From JASHVB01 sp049522565 (GTDB taxonomy: Bacteria; Pseudomonadota; Alphaproteobacteria; Acetobacterales; Acetobacteraceae): a DNA stretch of 17,128 nucleotides. The position numbers and the translations under genes are program-made. The stretch's first letter is position 1. Every line of letters begins with the position of its first letter. This document shows, one piece after another, positions 1 to 7,954 of this stretch. Location of the stretch: contig JBEKNT010000119.1 of assembly GCA_049522565.1 (NCBI GenBank), positions 1-17,128 of the forward strand. The letters run 5' to 3'. Below the pieces are notes generated by a model. That model was not told where the DNA came from and searched no databases. It saw only the letters and a list, made by a program, of their open reading frames with translations.

Positions 1-52
1 ACCTCGGGCAGTCGTTGGCTTGGTCTTTGACTGCAGCACATAAGGTGGTCAG

Positions 53-403
53 ATGGGCAATGGAAATGCGAACGACCCCGGCAAACTCGTTGATCTCGTT
101 TCCTGGGCGATCGGGGACGCTATTATTCGCAATCAGGGGCCTGGTGCCGACCTGAACACCACGCTTGGCACGCTGGGTTACGCCAACTCCGCCGCTGTCA
201 GCACTATCCTGGACCATGCGAGCCAGGAGCTGGAAAAGCCCGCGAATTTCCCGCGGCCGGCAAACTTGCTGCAAGGCGCTTACATCATCAACCAGGCCAC
301 CATGACCGACCCATTCTACACCACCCTCATCGCCGATCTGATCGATCCGGTCGCGAGGGCTCTCGTCAACGGCGGTTACGTGGTTCCAGTGGCAGGCGCC
401 TGA
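53..403 (+). CDS. Small protein of unknown function (116 aa)
   Basis: I do not recognise this protein. It is 116 residues, with no signal peptide, membrane segment or cysteine. The composition (Asp/Asn/Ala/Leu, segments such as LVDLVSWAIGDAII and TLIADLIDPVARALVN) suggests a soluble, mainly helical protein. The start is supported by AAGGTGG at 42-48 just upstream of the ATG. The next gene begins 32 bp after its stop on the same strand, so the two are probably co-transcribed. Third codon positions look less G/C-rich than in the hom or GMC genes, which could mean a transferred or lineage-specific gene. The first 40 bases of the window stay open in one frame up to the TAA at 41-43, so an upstream gene may end immediately before the start. 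A real gene seems likely; its role is unknown. Confidence 0.6.
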   Translation: MGNGNANDPGKLVDLVSWAIGDAIIRNQGPGADLNTTLGTLGYANSAAVSTILDHASQELEKPANFPRPANLLQGAYIINQATMTDPFYTTLIADLIDPVARALVNGGYVVPVAGA

Positions 404-435
404 TTCGAACCGTCGAAAGGCGAGGTCAGCAGGTT

Positions 436-2013
436 ATGAAACTTTGCTATCAGTCGCGTTCGCGGCGTGCATCGCATCTGTTGCGCATGATCGGCCTGGG
501 CTGTCTGGCGTTTCTGGCCATCCGTCCGGCGGCGGCCGACACCGCCCCGAGCGTACAGGAGCCGGTCTTCACGTCGGTGGACGCGATCTGCGACATGAAA
601 AATGGCGTCCCGTTCCTGGATGTCCAGAATTTCCTGCAAAGCACGGTCTACCAGTACAAGCTGTTGCCGCTGCTGCAGCGCACGATCGCGTCGGAAGACA
701 GCAAGATCGATGCGTCCATGGCGCAAACCATCAAGCGAACCGGCACGATCGATCTGGCTGCGATATCCAGCCAACGCAGCAAGCGCCACCAGGACATTCT
801 GACCGACATGGGTCTGCAAGAGAATTTCTGCAGCATCTATGGCACCTGCCAGGGCGGCGATGCGGCGCTGCAGCAAAAGATGAGAGACTCTACGCGCGGC
901 CAACTGGAGCGAGCGCTGAGCAATCGGCACGGCGAATCGAATGGCGGCGCCAGCGTCACTTTCGCGCCACCCACGGTCGCCGACATCGCCGCCTACCAAA
1001 ATCTGCCAAACATCGATGTGTTGCTACAGGACCCAACCACGCATCCGCTGCGCTGCGTCGCACCAGGCGCGCCGAAGTGGCAGCAGGATGTGCAGACGGC
1101 CACCAGCACCTTCGTCAAGCACTACATCCGGCTGCGGTCGGTGCCGGCGCAGTTGGCGACACCCGCTGCGCCGGCATCGGGCACGTCGTCAGCCCCCGAC
1201 CTGTCGCATGTCGCCGATAATAACTATCTCTCCGGCAACGCGGCGAAATTGAGTTTCGGCCAGACCAGCGGTACCAGCGCCGTCACCAACAACGTCATCG
1301 GCGTGCTGGGTGTTCCGCTGGCGCTCGGCAGTCTTGGCGCGCTGCGGGACATCACGCTCACGCCCTATATCGGTATGGATCGCGAGACCAAGATCCAAAC
1401 CACCAAGGGCGTCACCACCACGACGTTTTCGGCCAACACGTTGGATTACGGGGTCGCTCTCTCGACCGACATCCCGGCGCCTCACGACACTGACCTGCCG
1501 TGGTGGTTCGTCTCGGTGCGGCCGGACTATCTGCGCAACTTCGTCGACGGCAGCGACATCCTGTCCCTGAACACGCAATTCTCGCCGGTATTCTATGACG
1601 AGTACGTGCCGATCAATCATACGACCGACGCTTGCGATCCGACACCTGACAAGATGATGGTGAAATGCATGCTGCAACTGGACCTGCGGGCGAATGCCGG
1701 CTGGTTCATGAATTACGGCCACCCCACGGAACCCAGCCTGAACCACGACTATGTGCGCCTGGGGGGACTGATCGGTCCGCAACTGGAATTCGACCTGCTG
1801 CCCAGCAACCCGATCGACATCGGCGCATCCTATACCGACTTCTACGCCGCGCGCGGCTTCAGCAAGAGCCTGGGTTTGTTCCAGGCATCCGGCACCTTCA
1901 ATTTCGACCCCAGCAAAATCGTCGGGCTGACACTGCAATACTCGAACGGCCGGCGCGACGATACCGCGGCACGCGTGCAGCTCTGGTCGATCGGCCTGAC
2001 GCTGCACTATTGA
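436..2013 (+). CDS. Exported protein with putative C-terminal outer-membrane beta-barrel (525 aa)
   Basis: A typical Sec signal peptide opens the protein: basic residues, a hydrophobic stretch at about 16-30 (MIGLGCLAFLAI), and an Ala-rich cleavage site near 34 (PAAA before D35). Residues about 40-240 look helical and periplasmic, with four cysteines (52, 132, 138, 207). An Ala/Pro/Ser-rich linker (about 240-256) leads to a region of about 265 residues with alternating polar/hydrophobic strands and Gly/aromatic content. It ends in LTLHY, a terminal aromatic residue as expected for a barrel recognised by the BAM complex. Two further cysteines (400, 411) lie in a likely surface loop. No specific family is recognised. 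It is 32 bp downstream of the 116-aa gene and convergent, 22 bp away, with the YfcC-like gene. The barrel call is inferred from strand pattern and C-terminus; an exported non-barrel beta protein is possible. Confidence 0.65.
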   Translation: MKLCYQSRSRRASHLLRMIGLGCLAFLAIRPAAADTAPSVQEPVFTSVDAICDMKNGVPFLDVQNFLQSTVYQYKLLPLLQRTIASEDSKIDASMAQTIKRTGTIDLAAISSQRSKRHQDILTDMGLQENFCSIYGTCQGGDAALQQKMRDSTRGQLERALSNRHGESNGGASVTFAPPTVADIAAYQNLPNIDVLLQDPTTHPLRCVAPGAPKWQQDVQTATSTFVKHYIRLRSVPAQLATPAAPASGTSSAPDLSHVADNNYLSGNAAKLSFGQTSGTSAVTNNVIGVLGVPLALGSLGALRDITLTPYIGMDRETKIQTTKGVTTTTFSANTLDYGVALSTDIPAPHDTDLPWWFVSVRPDYLRNFVDGSDILSLNTQFSPVFYDEYVPINHTTDACDPTPDKMMVKCMLQLDLRANAGWFMNYGHPTEPSLNHDYVRLGGLIGPQLEFDLLPSNPIDIGASYTDFYAARGFSKSLGLFQASGTFNFDPSKIVGLTLQYSNGRRDDTAARVQLWSIGLTLHY

Positions 2014-2035
2014 TGGCGTGCACCACCGTCCGCCC

Positions 2036-3475
2036 TCAATACCCGATCCACACGGCAATCGCCGCGGCGAGCAGCGACAGCGCCAGCAGCACGCACCACA
2101 ACGGCAGGATGAAGCGCATCCACGTGCCGTACGGGACGCGCCCGGTTCCCAGATACGCCAGCAGCATCCCCGAGGTCGGCGTCACCATGTTGGTCAGTCC
2201 GTTGCCGACCAGGTAGGCCAGCACCGTCGTCTGCCCCGACACGCCGGTGAGTTGCGCGATCGGCCACAGGATCGGCATGGAGATCGCCGCCTTCGCGCTG
2301 GTCGAGGGGATCAACACGTCGAGGATGATCTCGATCGCCACCAACGCCTCGGCGACCATCACCGGCGCCCGATCGCGCGCGAGCGACGCCAGATCGTTGA
2401 TGATCGTGTCCAGCACAAGCGATTCGCGCAGCACGACCTCGACCGCGCCGGCCAGCCCGACCAGCAGCGCCGCCAGCATCATGCTCTTCATGCCATCGAC
2501 GAACGCTTCCGCCGCAGGTTCCGCGCGCACGCCGCCGAGCACCGCGATCACCGCCGCCAACCCGACATAGAACGCCGCCAGTTCCGGATTGCGCCAGTCC
2601 AGCGCGTCGGCACCGTACACGATGGCGAGGATGCCGAGCCCCAGCACGGCCAGCACCGCGACCTGCCGCGGGGTCAGCTTCGGCGCGGCGAACCCCGCAT
2701 CGGCGCGGGGGGAAAAACCGCTGCGCCACACGTTGACCAACAGATACGCCATGCCCAGGGCGAGAAACACCACCCACATCACCAGGCGGAATCCGGCACC
2801 GCTGAACACCGGCACGCCGACGATCGGCTGCGCGATCACCAACGGCAGCGGGTTGGTGACCGAGGCCAGGTAGCCGAGCTTCGCCGGGATTGCCACCAGC
2901 GCGACAGCGAACAGCGGCCCGAGTTTCAACTTCTCCGCCAGCACCAGCATCATCGGGATGAGCACAAGATATTCCGAGATCAGCCCGAGGAACGTGCTGC
3001 CCGCCGACAGCGCGATCATCAATGCCGGCGCGAGCAGATAGACGTTGCCGCCGGTGGCGGAGAGCAGACGCTCCATGCCGGCATCCAGCGCGCCGGAGGC
3101 GCGCAGCACACCGAACATGCCGCCCAGGAACATGATCATGAAGATCAGCCCTGCGGCGGCGGTCATCCCCGCTGGGATGGATAGGGCTAGCGCGACGAGC
3201 GGTGCGGGGTAGGCGAGGCGCGGCGTGCTACGGTGCGGCAGCAGCAGGGCGTCGGCCGATAGTTGCTTGGGAATTTCGTGGTAGGTGCCCGCGAGGACGT
3301 GGCCGTTCGGCGCCCGGTCGAACAGGCCGGACGGAATGATCCAGGTGAGCAATGCCGCGGCGGCGATGATCAGGATCATCATGATGATCGGATGGGGGAT
3401 AAGGCTGCGGCGGTGCGCGGCCGGTGCACCGGAGTCGGTTGGTGCGGGGCGCAGCAGTTCCTGGACCATGCTCAT
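2036..3475 (-). CDS. YfcC/DcuC-family membrane carrier (479 aa)
   Basis: A polytopic inner-membrane carrier with roughly 12 hydrophobic helices. The first helix (about 28-48) runs into TWIIPSGLFDR (44-54), the Pro-Gly turn characteristic of the YfcC/DcuC (C4-dicarboxylate carrier-like) superfamily. A matching second half contains GNGLTNMVTPTSG, the family's re-entrant Asn/Pro/Thr motif. Members move anionic or amino-acid-like substrates by secondary transport; the substrate cannot be read from sequence. The start is placed at the internal ATG at 3475 because GAAAGGA (minus strand, 3484-3490) lies 8 nt upstream of it. The ATG at 3526 would add 17 polar residues without such a site. The gene stands alone on its strand with no obvious metabolic partner. 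Length and helix layout look intact. Confidence 0.85.
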   Translation of the reverse strand: MSMVQELLRPAPTDSGAPAAHRRSLIPHPIIMMILIIAAAALLTWIIPSGLFDRAPNGHVLAGTYHEIPKQLSADALLLPHRSTPRLAYPAPLVALALSIPAGMTAAAGLIFMIMFLGGMFGVLRASGALDAGMERLLSATGGNVYLLAPALMIALSAGSTFLGLISEYLVLIPMMLVLAEKLKLGPLFAVALVAIPAKLGYLASVTNPLPLVIAQPIVGVPVFSGAGFRLVMWVVFLALGMAYLLVNVWRSGFSPRADAGFAAPKLTPRQVAVLAVLGLGILAIVYGADALDWRNPELAAFYVGLAAVIAVLGGVRAEPAAEAFVDGMKSMMLAALLVGLAGAVEVVLRESLVLDTIINDLASLARDRAPVMVAEALVAIEIILDVLIPSTSAKAAISMPILWPIAQLTGVSGQTTVLAYLVGNGLTNMVTPTSGMLLAYLGTGRVPYGTWMRFILPLWCVLLALSLLAAAIAVWIGY

Positions 3476-3483
3476 CGCCGGAT

Positions 3484-3490
3484 TCCTTTC
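3484..3490 (-). promoter_or_regulatory. Ribosome binding site choosing the YfcC-like start
   Basis: GAAAGGA on the minus strand, 8 nt before the ATG at 3475. It favours that start over the upstream in-frame ATG at 3526. Confidence 0.6.
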
Positions 3491-3819
3491 GCGCGCGACG
3501 TTAGCGGGTGTGGCGGCCGTGTCCATCGAGTCGCATCGTGTCGCGGGAGGGTGGCCGGGCGGGTCGTGCCCGCCGCGATTGTTGCACGGACGAAAAGCGG
3601 TGGTGGTTCAGCCCACCGAAACGACTATCGATCGATCCGTAAGCCAAAGGGGCCGTAGCTTCGCCTGCGTTGTACCAGGCGCCCGTGGGTCAGGTCCGGC
3701 CATCTATCGCCGCAGGGTAATGGTGTTTGGCGCGGGGCCCACTCGCCATGACGAGGGGGGGTGGCGGCTTATCGTTCAAGTGCGATTGTCCGGTCTATCG
3801 CGGCGCCACGTCGGTAAGG

Positions 3820-3846
3820 ACGGCCCGGGTCAAGCCCGGCCACGAC
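3820..3846. repeat. Dispersed GC-rich palindrome, alphaproteobacterial type
   Basis: Imperfect palindrome built around CCGGGTCAAGCCCGG, flanked by ACGG and CCACGAC. The reverse complement reads as the GTCGTGGCCGGGCTTGACCC motif that I recognise as common in intergenic DNA of alphaproteobacteria. Only one copy is evident in this window, so its repeat nature rests on recognition, not on an internal match. Confidence 0.5.
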
Positions 3847-3872
3847 GGGCGGGGCGGTCCGTGCCGCCCGTC
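3844..3872. repeat. 9-bp perfect inverted repeat adjoining the palindrome
   Basis: GACGGGCGG (3844-3852) pairs perfectly with CCGCCCGTC (3864-3872) across an 11-nt loop and is followed by AATCTTT. It could form a stable hairpin in RNA. A terminator role is weak because there is no uninterrupted T-run and no gene ends just upstream on the plus strand. Confidence 0.45.
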
Positions 3873-3973
3873 AATCTTTCCGCCGGTTGGTACCGGTTCT
3901 TCGCGGTTTCCCGCCGCCGCAAGAACCTGCTACGCCACGGCCTCGAGACGCGTTCCGCGGGTAGGGCAGTTGC

Positions 3974-4120
3974 ATGATCACCGATGAGACAAACCAGTTC
4001 GGGACAGGGGGCGCCATAGCTCCGCGTCGCCTGCCGAACGTAGAGCCCTCGGCTTTTCCCGATCGGTCGGTGCCCGCTGGCCATGCCGGCCTGCGCCAGC
4101 ATCCAGGGCATCGGTCATGA
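3974..4120 (+). CDS. Doubtful 48-codon ORF overlapping the hom start
   Basis: An ATG at 3974 opens a 48-residue frame (starting MITDETNQFG) whose TGA overlaps the hom ATG in an ATGA arrangement, as in translationally coupled genes. The peptide has no recognisable motif, signal or membrane segment, no clear ribosome binding site, and is Pro/Arg/Gly-rich like random reading of GC-rich DNA. It is not enriched in Thr, Ile or Met codons, so it is not a classical attenuator leader. It may be spurious or a remnant of a lost upstream gene. Confidence 0.2.
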   Translation: MITDETNQFGTGGAIAPRRLPNVEPSAFPDRSVPAGHAGLRQHPGHRS

Positions 4121-5409
4121 GTCGGCCGCTTTCGGTTGCCGTGGCGGGGCTCGGCACGGTTGGGGGCGGCGTGCTGAAGCTGCTGCGCGACAATGCCGAC
4201 GTGGTGGCGGCGCGCGCCGGCCGGCCGATCGCGGTCACGGCGGTGTCGGCGCGCGACCGCACCAAGGATCGCGGCGTTCCTCTGACCGGGTTGCGCTGGT
4301 ACGAGGACCCGGTGGCGTTGGCGGCTGATCCGGCGGTGGATGTGATCGTGGAGTTGATCGGCGGCTCCGACGGGCCGGCGCGGGCGCTGGCCGAGGCGGC
4401 GATCGCCGCCGGCAAGCCCCTGGTCACCGCGAACAAGGCGATGCTGGCGGTGCATGGTGCGGCGCTGGCGGCGGCGGCGGAGGCGCGCAACGTGCCGCTC
4501 GGGTTCGAGGCAGCGGTGGCCGGCGGCATCCCGGTGATCAAGGCGTTGCGCGAGGGACTGGCCGGCAACCGCATCTCGCGTATCGCCGGCATCCTGAACG
4601 GCACCTGCAACTACATCCTGACGCAGATGCGCGAGCGTGGCCGCGAGTTCGCCGAAGTGCTGGCCGATGCGCAGAAGCTGGGTTACGCCGAGGCCGATCC
4701 GTCGTTCGACATCGACGGCATCGACGCGGCGCATAAGCTGGCCATCCTCGCGGCATTGGCGTTCGGCCGGCCGGTGGCGTTCGACGCGGTGCATGTCGAG
4801 GGTATCCGCCGCATCTCCGCGTTGGACATCGCGTTCGCCACCGAGCTTGGCTACCGCATCAAATTGCTTGGCATCGCGCGGCGTTCGGATGGCGGGATCG
4901 AGGCGCGGGTGCATCCGTGCATGGTGCCGGCGGCAGCGCCGATCGCGCGCGTCGATGGCGTGTTCAACGCCGTGGTCGCCGAGGGCGACTTCGTCGGCCG
5001 CGTGATGCTGGAGGGGCGCGGCGCCGGCGCCGGGCCGACCGCGTCGGCGGTGGTGGCGGACCTGATCGATATTGCGCGCAACCGGCTGACCCCGGTGTGG
5101 GGCGCCGCGTTCGACGCGCTGTCCAACGCCCCGTCGGTGCCGATGAGCATGCATGTCGGCCCGTATTACCTGCGGCTGATGGTGGTGGACCGGCCGGGGG
5201 TGATCGCCGACGTCACCGCGGTGCTGCGTGATCTCGGCGTGTCGCTGGAATCGATGCTGCAACGCGGCCGCTCGCCGGGCGAGGCGGTGCCGGTGGTGCT
5301 GGTGACGCACGAGACCCAGGAGAGCGCCATGGTTGCGGCGCTGGAACGGATCGCCGCGCTGGATGCGGTGCTGGAGACACCGACGATGATCCGGATTGAG
5401 GCGGGGTAG
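4117..5409 (+). CDS. hom: Homoserine dehydrogenase (430 aa)
   Basis: Catalyses NAD(P)H-dependent reduction of aspartate semialdehyde to homoserine, the branch toward threonine and methionine, in the cytoplasm. The N-terminal Rossmann fold shows GLGTVGGG (11-18). The TANKA segment lies near residue 105, and the substrate/catalytic segment FDIDGIDAAHK places the conserved lysine at 207. A C-terminal ACT domain (about 350-429, starting YYLRLMVVDRPGVIADVT) is the expected site of feedback control, usually by threonine. Length fits the monofunctional Hom with ACT domain; there is no fused aspartokinase. The start fits the usual N-terminus of the family. The gene is isolated: the next gene is convergent, whereas in many alphaproteobacteria hom is followed by glpX and recJ. 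Nothing suggests inactivation. Confidence 0.95.
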   Translation: MSRPLSVAVAGLGTVGGGVLKLLRDNADVVAARAGRPIAVTAVSARDRTKDRGVPLTGLRWYEDPVALAADPAVDVIVELIGGSDGPARALAEAAIAAGKPLVTANKAMLAVHGAALAAAAEARNVPLGFEAAVAGGIPVIKALREGLAGNRISRIAGILNGTCNYILTQMRERGREFAEVLADAQKLGYAEADPSFDIDGIDAAHKLAILAALAFGRPVAFDAVHVEGIRRISALDIAFATELGYRIKLLGIARRSDGGIEARVHPCMVPAAAPIARVDGVFNAVVAEGDFVGRVMLEGRGAGAGPTASAVVADLIDIARNRLTPVWGAAFDALSNAPSVPMSMHVGPYYLRLMVVDRPGVIADVTAVLRDLGVSLESMLQRGRSPGEAVPVVLVTHETQESAMVAALERIAALDAVLETPTMIRIEAG

Positions 5410-5551
5410 GACGACGGGCTGCCGCTGATGCCCGCGAATCCGGCAATCTTTCTGTCTTCTACACTCCAGGATGCCTGAGCGGCTGGGGGCCGTCGCTGCC
5501 TCATTGCGATGACCGGAGAACCGCGGGCGAGATCGCAGCCGCCGGCCGTTA

Positions 5552-6769
5552 TTATCCCTCGTACGCGAGAATCGACATTCCCCCATTCGTGTCGGTCACA
5601 TACACCGTGCCGTCGGTTGCGACGAACACATCCGTCGATTGCGTCACCAACTCGGCGCCCGGACGGATATCGACGATCCGCTCCGGCGGCGGTGGAATGA
5701 AGCGGGCCACCTCGCGTGGCTGATACGCATCGCGCAGGTCGAACACCCGCACGCCGGCATTGTGCCAGGTGGCGAACACGATCTCCTCGCTCTGGAACGA
5801 GCCGGGCCGGTTCTCGTGCAGGTTATGCGGCCCGAATTTACCTCCCTTGGCGCAGAAGTCTGCTTCGCCCGGCGTCGGCAGCGTGGCGATCGTGATCGGG
5901 TTGGACGCCGCGCGCACGTCAACCACCCAGGTGTACGCAAGACCTTTGGCGCAGCGATTGCTGGTCGCTTCATCCGCGACCACAGCCAGTCCGCGGCCCG
6001 GCAAGGGCAGCGGCGTGTGCGTCCCGCCGGCATAGGGTGGCGACCACATGCGATGCGCCAGCAGCTTGGGATGGGTCGGATCGGACAGGTCCATCACCGT
6101 CAAACCGCCGTCGCGCCAGGCCGCGTAGCCGATATCGCCGGCGGTGATCATGTGATGTAGCGCGAAGCGCTGGCCCTCGCGCCAGGTCGGCGCCTCGCCT
6201 CCGGCGCGATGCATGCCGGGTAGCCACCAGCGCCCGACAATTTCCGGCTTCGTGGGTTCCGCCATGTCGATCACCGCCAGGATGTGGTCGGTGAACCCGT
6301 CGAAATGCGCCGAGGCGTACGCGTAACGACCACCCACCCACCAGATGCGATGCAGTCCGATGCCTTGCACCGGCATGAAGCCGATCTCGCGTGGCTCGGC
6401 CGGGTTGGTCAGGTCGAACACCCGCATTCCGGCGGCAAATTCCCGGGCACGCTTGCTGAAACTATCCGCCAGCGGCTTGCCAAAATAGTCGCCAGCGGCG
6501 TCGTAGCGCTGCAACGCCCAGACATTCGCCGCGTTGATCGCCAGCAGCAGCCCGTCATGCACCTGGATGTGGCTGGCGCGCGTGTTCGGCGGACAGGCGA
6601 TAAAGCGCTCCGGTTTCGGCGCGCGCGGATCGGCGACGTCGATCACGCTGATGCCGTCGGCGAACATGTGCCCGACATAGGCGTGACCGCGCGCCACCAT
6701 CACCTGCACGCCATCCGGCCGCCCGCCCTGGTCGGTGCGGCCCAGCATGCGAATCCCGTGTGCGGACAT
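5552..6769 (-). CDS. LVIVD-repeat beta-propeller protein (405 aa)
   Basis: The protein is made of repeated beta-propeller blades of the LVIVD type. Motifs ending strands recur as SVIDVADPRAP (41), RVFDLTNPAEP (116), AVIDMAEPTKP (165), TVMDLSDPTHP (224), WVVDVRAASNP (281) and RVFDLRDAYQP (341), with a closing SILAYEG, implying about seven blades. There is no signal peptide, so it is probably cytoplasmic. Five blades begin with a histidine at the same relative place (H67, H140, H205, H251, H315), and H206 and H318 lie nearby, which resembles inward-facing metal ligands in other propeller enzymes (inference). The ATG at 6769 is chosen because AGGGGGGA precedes it closely; an in-frame ATG at 6796 lies inside the upstream gene. 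It starts 10 nt after the stop of the monooxygenase gene, so the two are an operon. The reaction, if any, is unknown. Confidence 0.8.
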   Translation of the reverse strand: MSAHGIRMLGRTDQGGRPDGVQVMVARGHAYVGHMFADGISVIDVADPRAPKPERFIACPPNTRASHIQVHDGLLLAINAANVWALQRYDAAGDYFGKPLADSFSKRAREFAAGMRVFDLTNPAEPREIGFMPVQGIGLHRIWWVGGRYAYASAHFDGFTDHILAVIDMAEPTKPEIVGRWWLPGMHRAGGEAPTWREGQRFALHHMITAGDIGYAAWRDGGLTVMDLSDPTHPKLLAHRMWSPPYAGGTHTPLPLPGRGLAVVADEATSNRCAKGLAYTWVVDVRAASNPITIATLPTPGEADFCAKGGKFGPHNLHENRPGSFQSEEIVFATWHNAGVRVFDLRDAYQPREVARFIPPPPERIVDIRPGAELVTQSTDVFVATDGTVYVTDTNGGMSILAYEG

Positions 6770-6772
6770 CTG

Positions 6773-6780
6773 TCCCCCCT
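6773..6780 (-). promoter_or_regulatory. Ribosome binding site for the LVIVD gene, overlapping the preceding stop
   Basis: AGGGGGGA on the minus strand sits 3 nt before the ATG at 6769. Its first base is the last base of the monooxygenase TAA. This close stop/site/start arrangement suggests translational coupling. Confidence 0.55.
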
Positions 6781-7865
6781 TATCCGGTTGCCGCATTTAC
6801 CCGCGGCAGTACCTGTTCTGCCATCAACACCATCGACCGCCGCGCCAGCGCCGGATCGCGCCAGTCATGCCCGGCATATAGCATCGTGCCGAACGGGCCG
6901 ACCTCGTCGCGAAATTCCAGAAGCTGGTCGGCGACGCTGTCCGGGGTGCCGTGGATGATCAGCCGCTCGCATACATCGTCCAGCGTCACGCTCTCGTCCG
7001 GCAGGTTCGGGTTGGGCTTGAAGATCACCGCGCGTCCCGCCTTCAGCATCTTGGCCAGCAACTGGCTGTAGTAGAACCGGTACGGGCTGCCCGGCCCCAT
7101 CGCGTAGTCCCGCGCCGTCGTGGCATCATCGGCAACGAACACGCTCTTCGCCACTCGCCAGCGCGACGGGTCCGCCGCGTGTCCGCCCTGCGCGCAGCCT
7201 TCCGCATATTTCGGCCAGTGCGTCTTCACCCATTGCGGGAGCAAAAAGTTCGCCGAGATGATATCCCAGCCATGTTGCCCCGCCTGGGTCGCGCTGGCGG
7301 AATGCGGGCTGACCACGGTGGTGACGATCGGCGGATGCGGCCGCTGCAATGGCTTTGCCAGCACGCCCTGGCCAATCTCCGGCATCAGTGTGCGCGCGGT
7401 GGAAACATTCCAGTATTTGCCCTGGATGTCATAGGGCGGCTGCGACCGCCAGATGCGCAGCACCTGGTCGATGCATTCGAGGAACATCTCCCCGCGGTGC
7501 GGGCCGAGATTGCCGAACGCCTCGGCGTCCGACGGCAGGCCGCCCGGGCTGATGCCGAAATTGAATCGCCCCTCGAGCAGGTGATCGAGCATGGCGATCT
7601 CGGCGGCGATGCGTGCGGGATGGGAGTTCGGCAGGTTCACCGTGCCGGTGCCCAGCCGCATCTGCTTCACCTGGTCCACCAGCGTGGCGAGGAACAGCGC
7701 GCAGGAGGTAATGTTCTCCGCCGCGTCGGTGCTGTGCTCGCCGCAATAGGCTTCGGTGAATCCGAGCTCGTCGGCCAGGATGAAGGCCGCCCGGTCCTCG
7801 CGCAGCGACGTCCGCCAGTCCTTGTCCAGCGGATGGATCGGCATGGTGAAGAAGCCTAGCTGCAT
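6780..7865 (-). CDS. LLM-class flavin-dependent oxidoreductase (361 aa)
   Basis: A luciferase-like monooxygenase: a TIM-barrel enzyme expected to use reduced FMN from a partner reductase and O2 to oxygenate a small substrate. Features include the N-terminal strand MQLGFFTMPIHP, EAYCGEHS (38-45), and the long family signature at about 71-109 (LGTGTVNLPNSHP, then AAEIAMLDHLLEGRF and GISPGG). The C-terminal GTPDSVADQLLEF segment is typical of the group. Length is normal. AAGGAAA just upstream of the ATG at 7865 supports the start. It is the first gene of a minus-strand pair with the LVIVD propeller and is divergent from a 3-hydroxyisobutyrate-dehydrogenase-like gene. No flavin reductase gene is present in the window, so reduced flavin must come from elsewhere. 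The substrate is not predictable. Confidence 0.9.
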   Translation of the reverse strand: MQLGFFTMPIHPLDKDWRTSLREDRAAFILADELGFTEAYCGEHSTDAAENITSCALFLATLVDQVKQMRLGTGTVNLPNSHPARIAAEIAMLDHLLEGRFNFGISPGGLPSDAEAFGNLGPHRGEMFLECIDQVLRIWRSQPPYDIQGKYWNVSTARTLMPEIGQGVLAKPLQRPHPPIVTTVVSPHSASATQAGQHGWDIISANFLLPQWVKTHWPKYAEGCAQGGHAADPSRWRVAKSVFVADDATTARDYAMGPGSPYRFYYSQLLAKMLKAGRAVIFKPNPNLPDESVTLDDVCERLIIHGTPDSVADQLLEFRDEVGPFGTMLYAGHDWRDPALARRSMVLMAEQVLPRVNAATG

Positions 7866-7954
7866 GGGGTTTCCTTCGGTCGATGAGCCAGCGCTACCAT
7901 GCGGCGTCCGCGCCTGCCAATGCGCGAGGGCGCCAGCGGAGAGGGGAGTGCGTC
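7866..7954. promoter_or_regulatory. Divergent intergenic region between the monooxygenase and dehydrogenase genes
   Basis: The 89 bp between the two start codons must contain the 5' signals of both, unless transcription starts inside a gene. Ribosome binding sites are visible at both ends. I do not see a convincing -35/-10 pair or a clear operator; the arrangement alone suggests shared control. Confidence 0.45.
7941..7948 (+). promoter_or_regulatory. Ribosome binding site choosing the dehydrogenase start
   Basis: GAGGGGAG lies 6 nt before the ATG at 7955. It decides that start over an earlier in-frame start at 7883, which would place 24 unlikely residues before the dinucleotide-binding strand. 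Confidence 0.6.

Larger units (their letters stand above)
3476..4116. other. Gene-free stretch between the YfcC-like gene and hom
   Basis: About 640 bp in which no open frame has convincing coding character. It holds a dispersed GC-rich palindrome (3820-3846), an adjoining hairpin (3844-3872) and a doubtful 48-codon ORF ending inside the hom start. The 5' regions of the YfcC-like gene (minus strand) and hom (plus strand) must lie here, but I cannot point to a convincing promoter. Confidence 0.6.

Noticed and set aside
2018..3184. A 388-codon plus-strand frame opposite the YfcC-like gene
   Set aside because: The translation is almost entirely Arg/His/Gln/Asp, while the minus strand gives a well-formed polytopic membrane protein.
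3599..3616. A T-arm-like hairpin (GGTGG TTCAG CCCACC) suggesting a tRNA
   Set aside because: No matching acceptor, D or anticodon arms are found around it.
3871..5586. A 571-codon open frame on the minus strand opposite hom
   Set aside because: It is antisense to a clear homoserine dehydrogenase, and its translation is Arg/His/Gln-rich without motifs, as expected from high GC at third positions.
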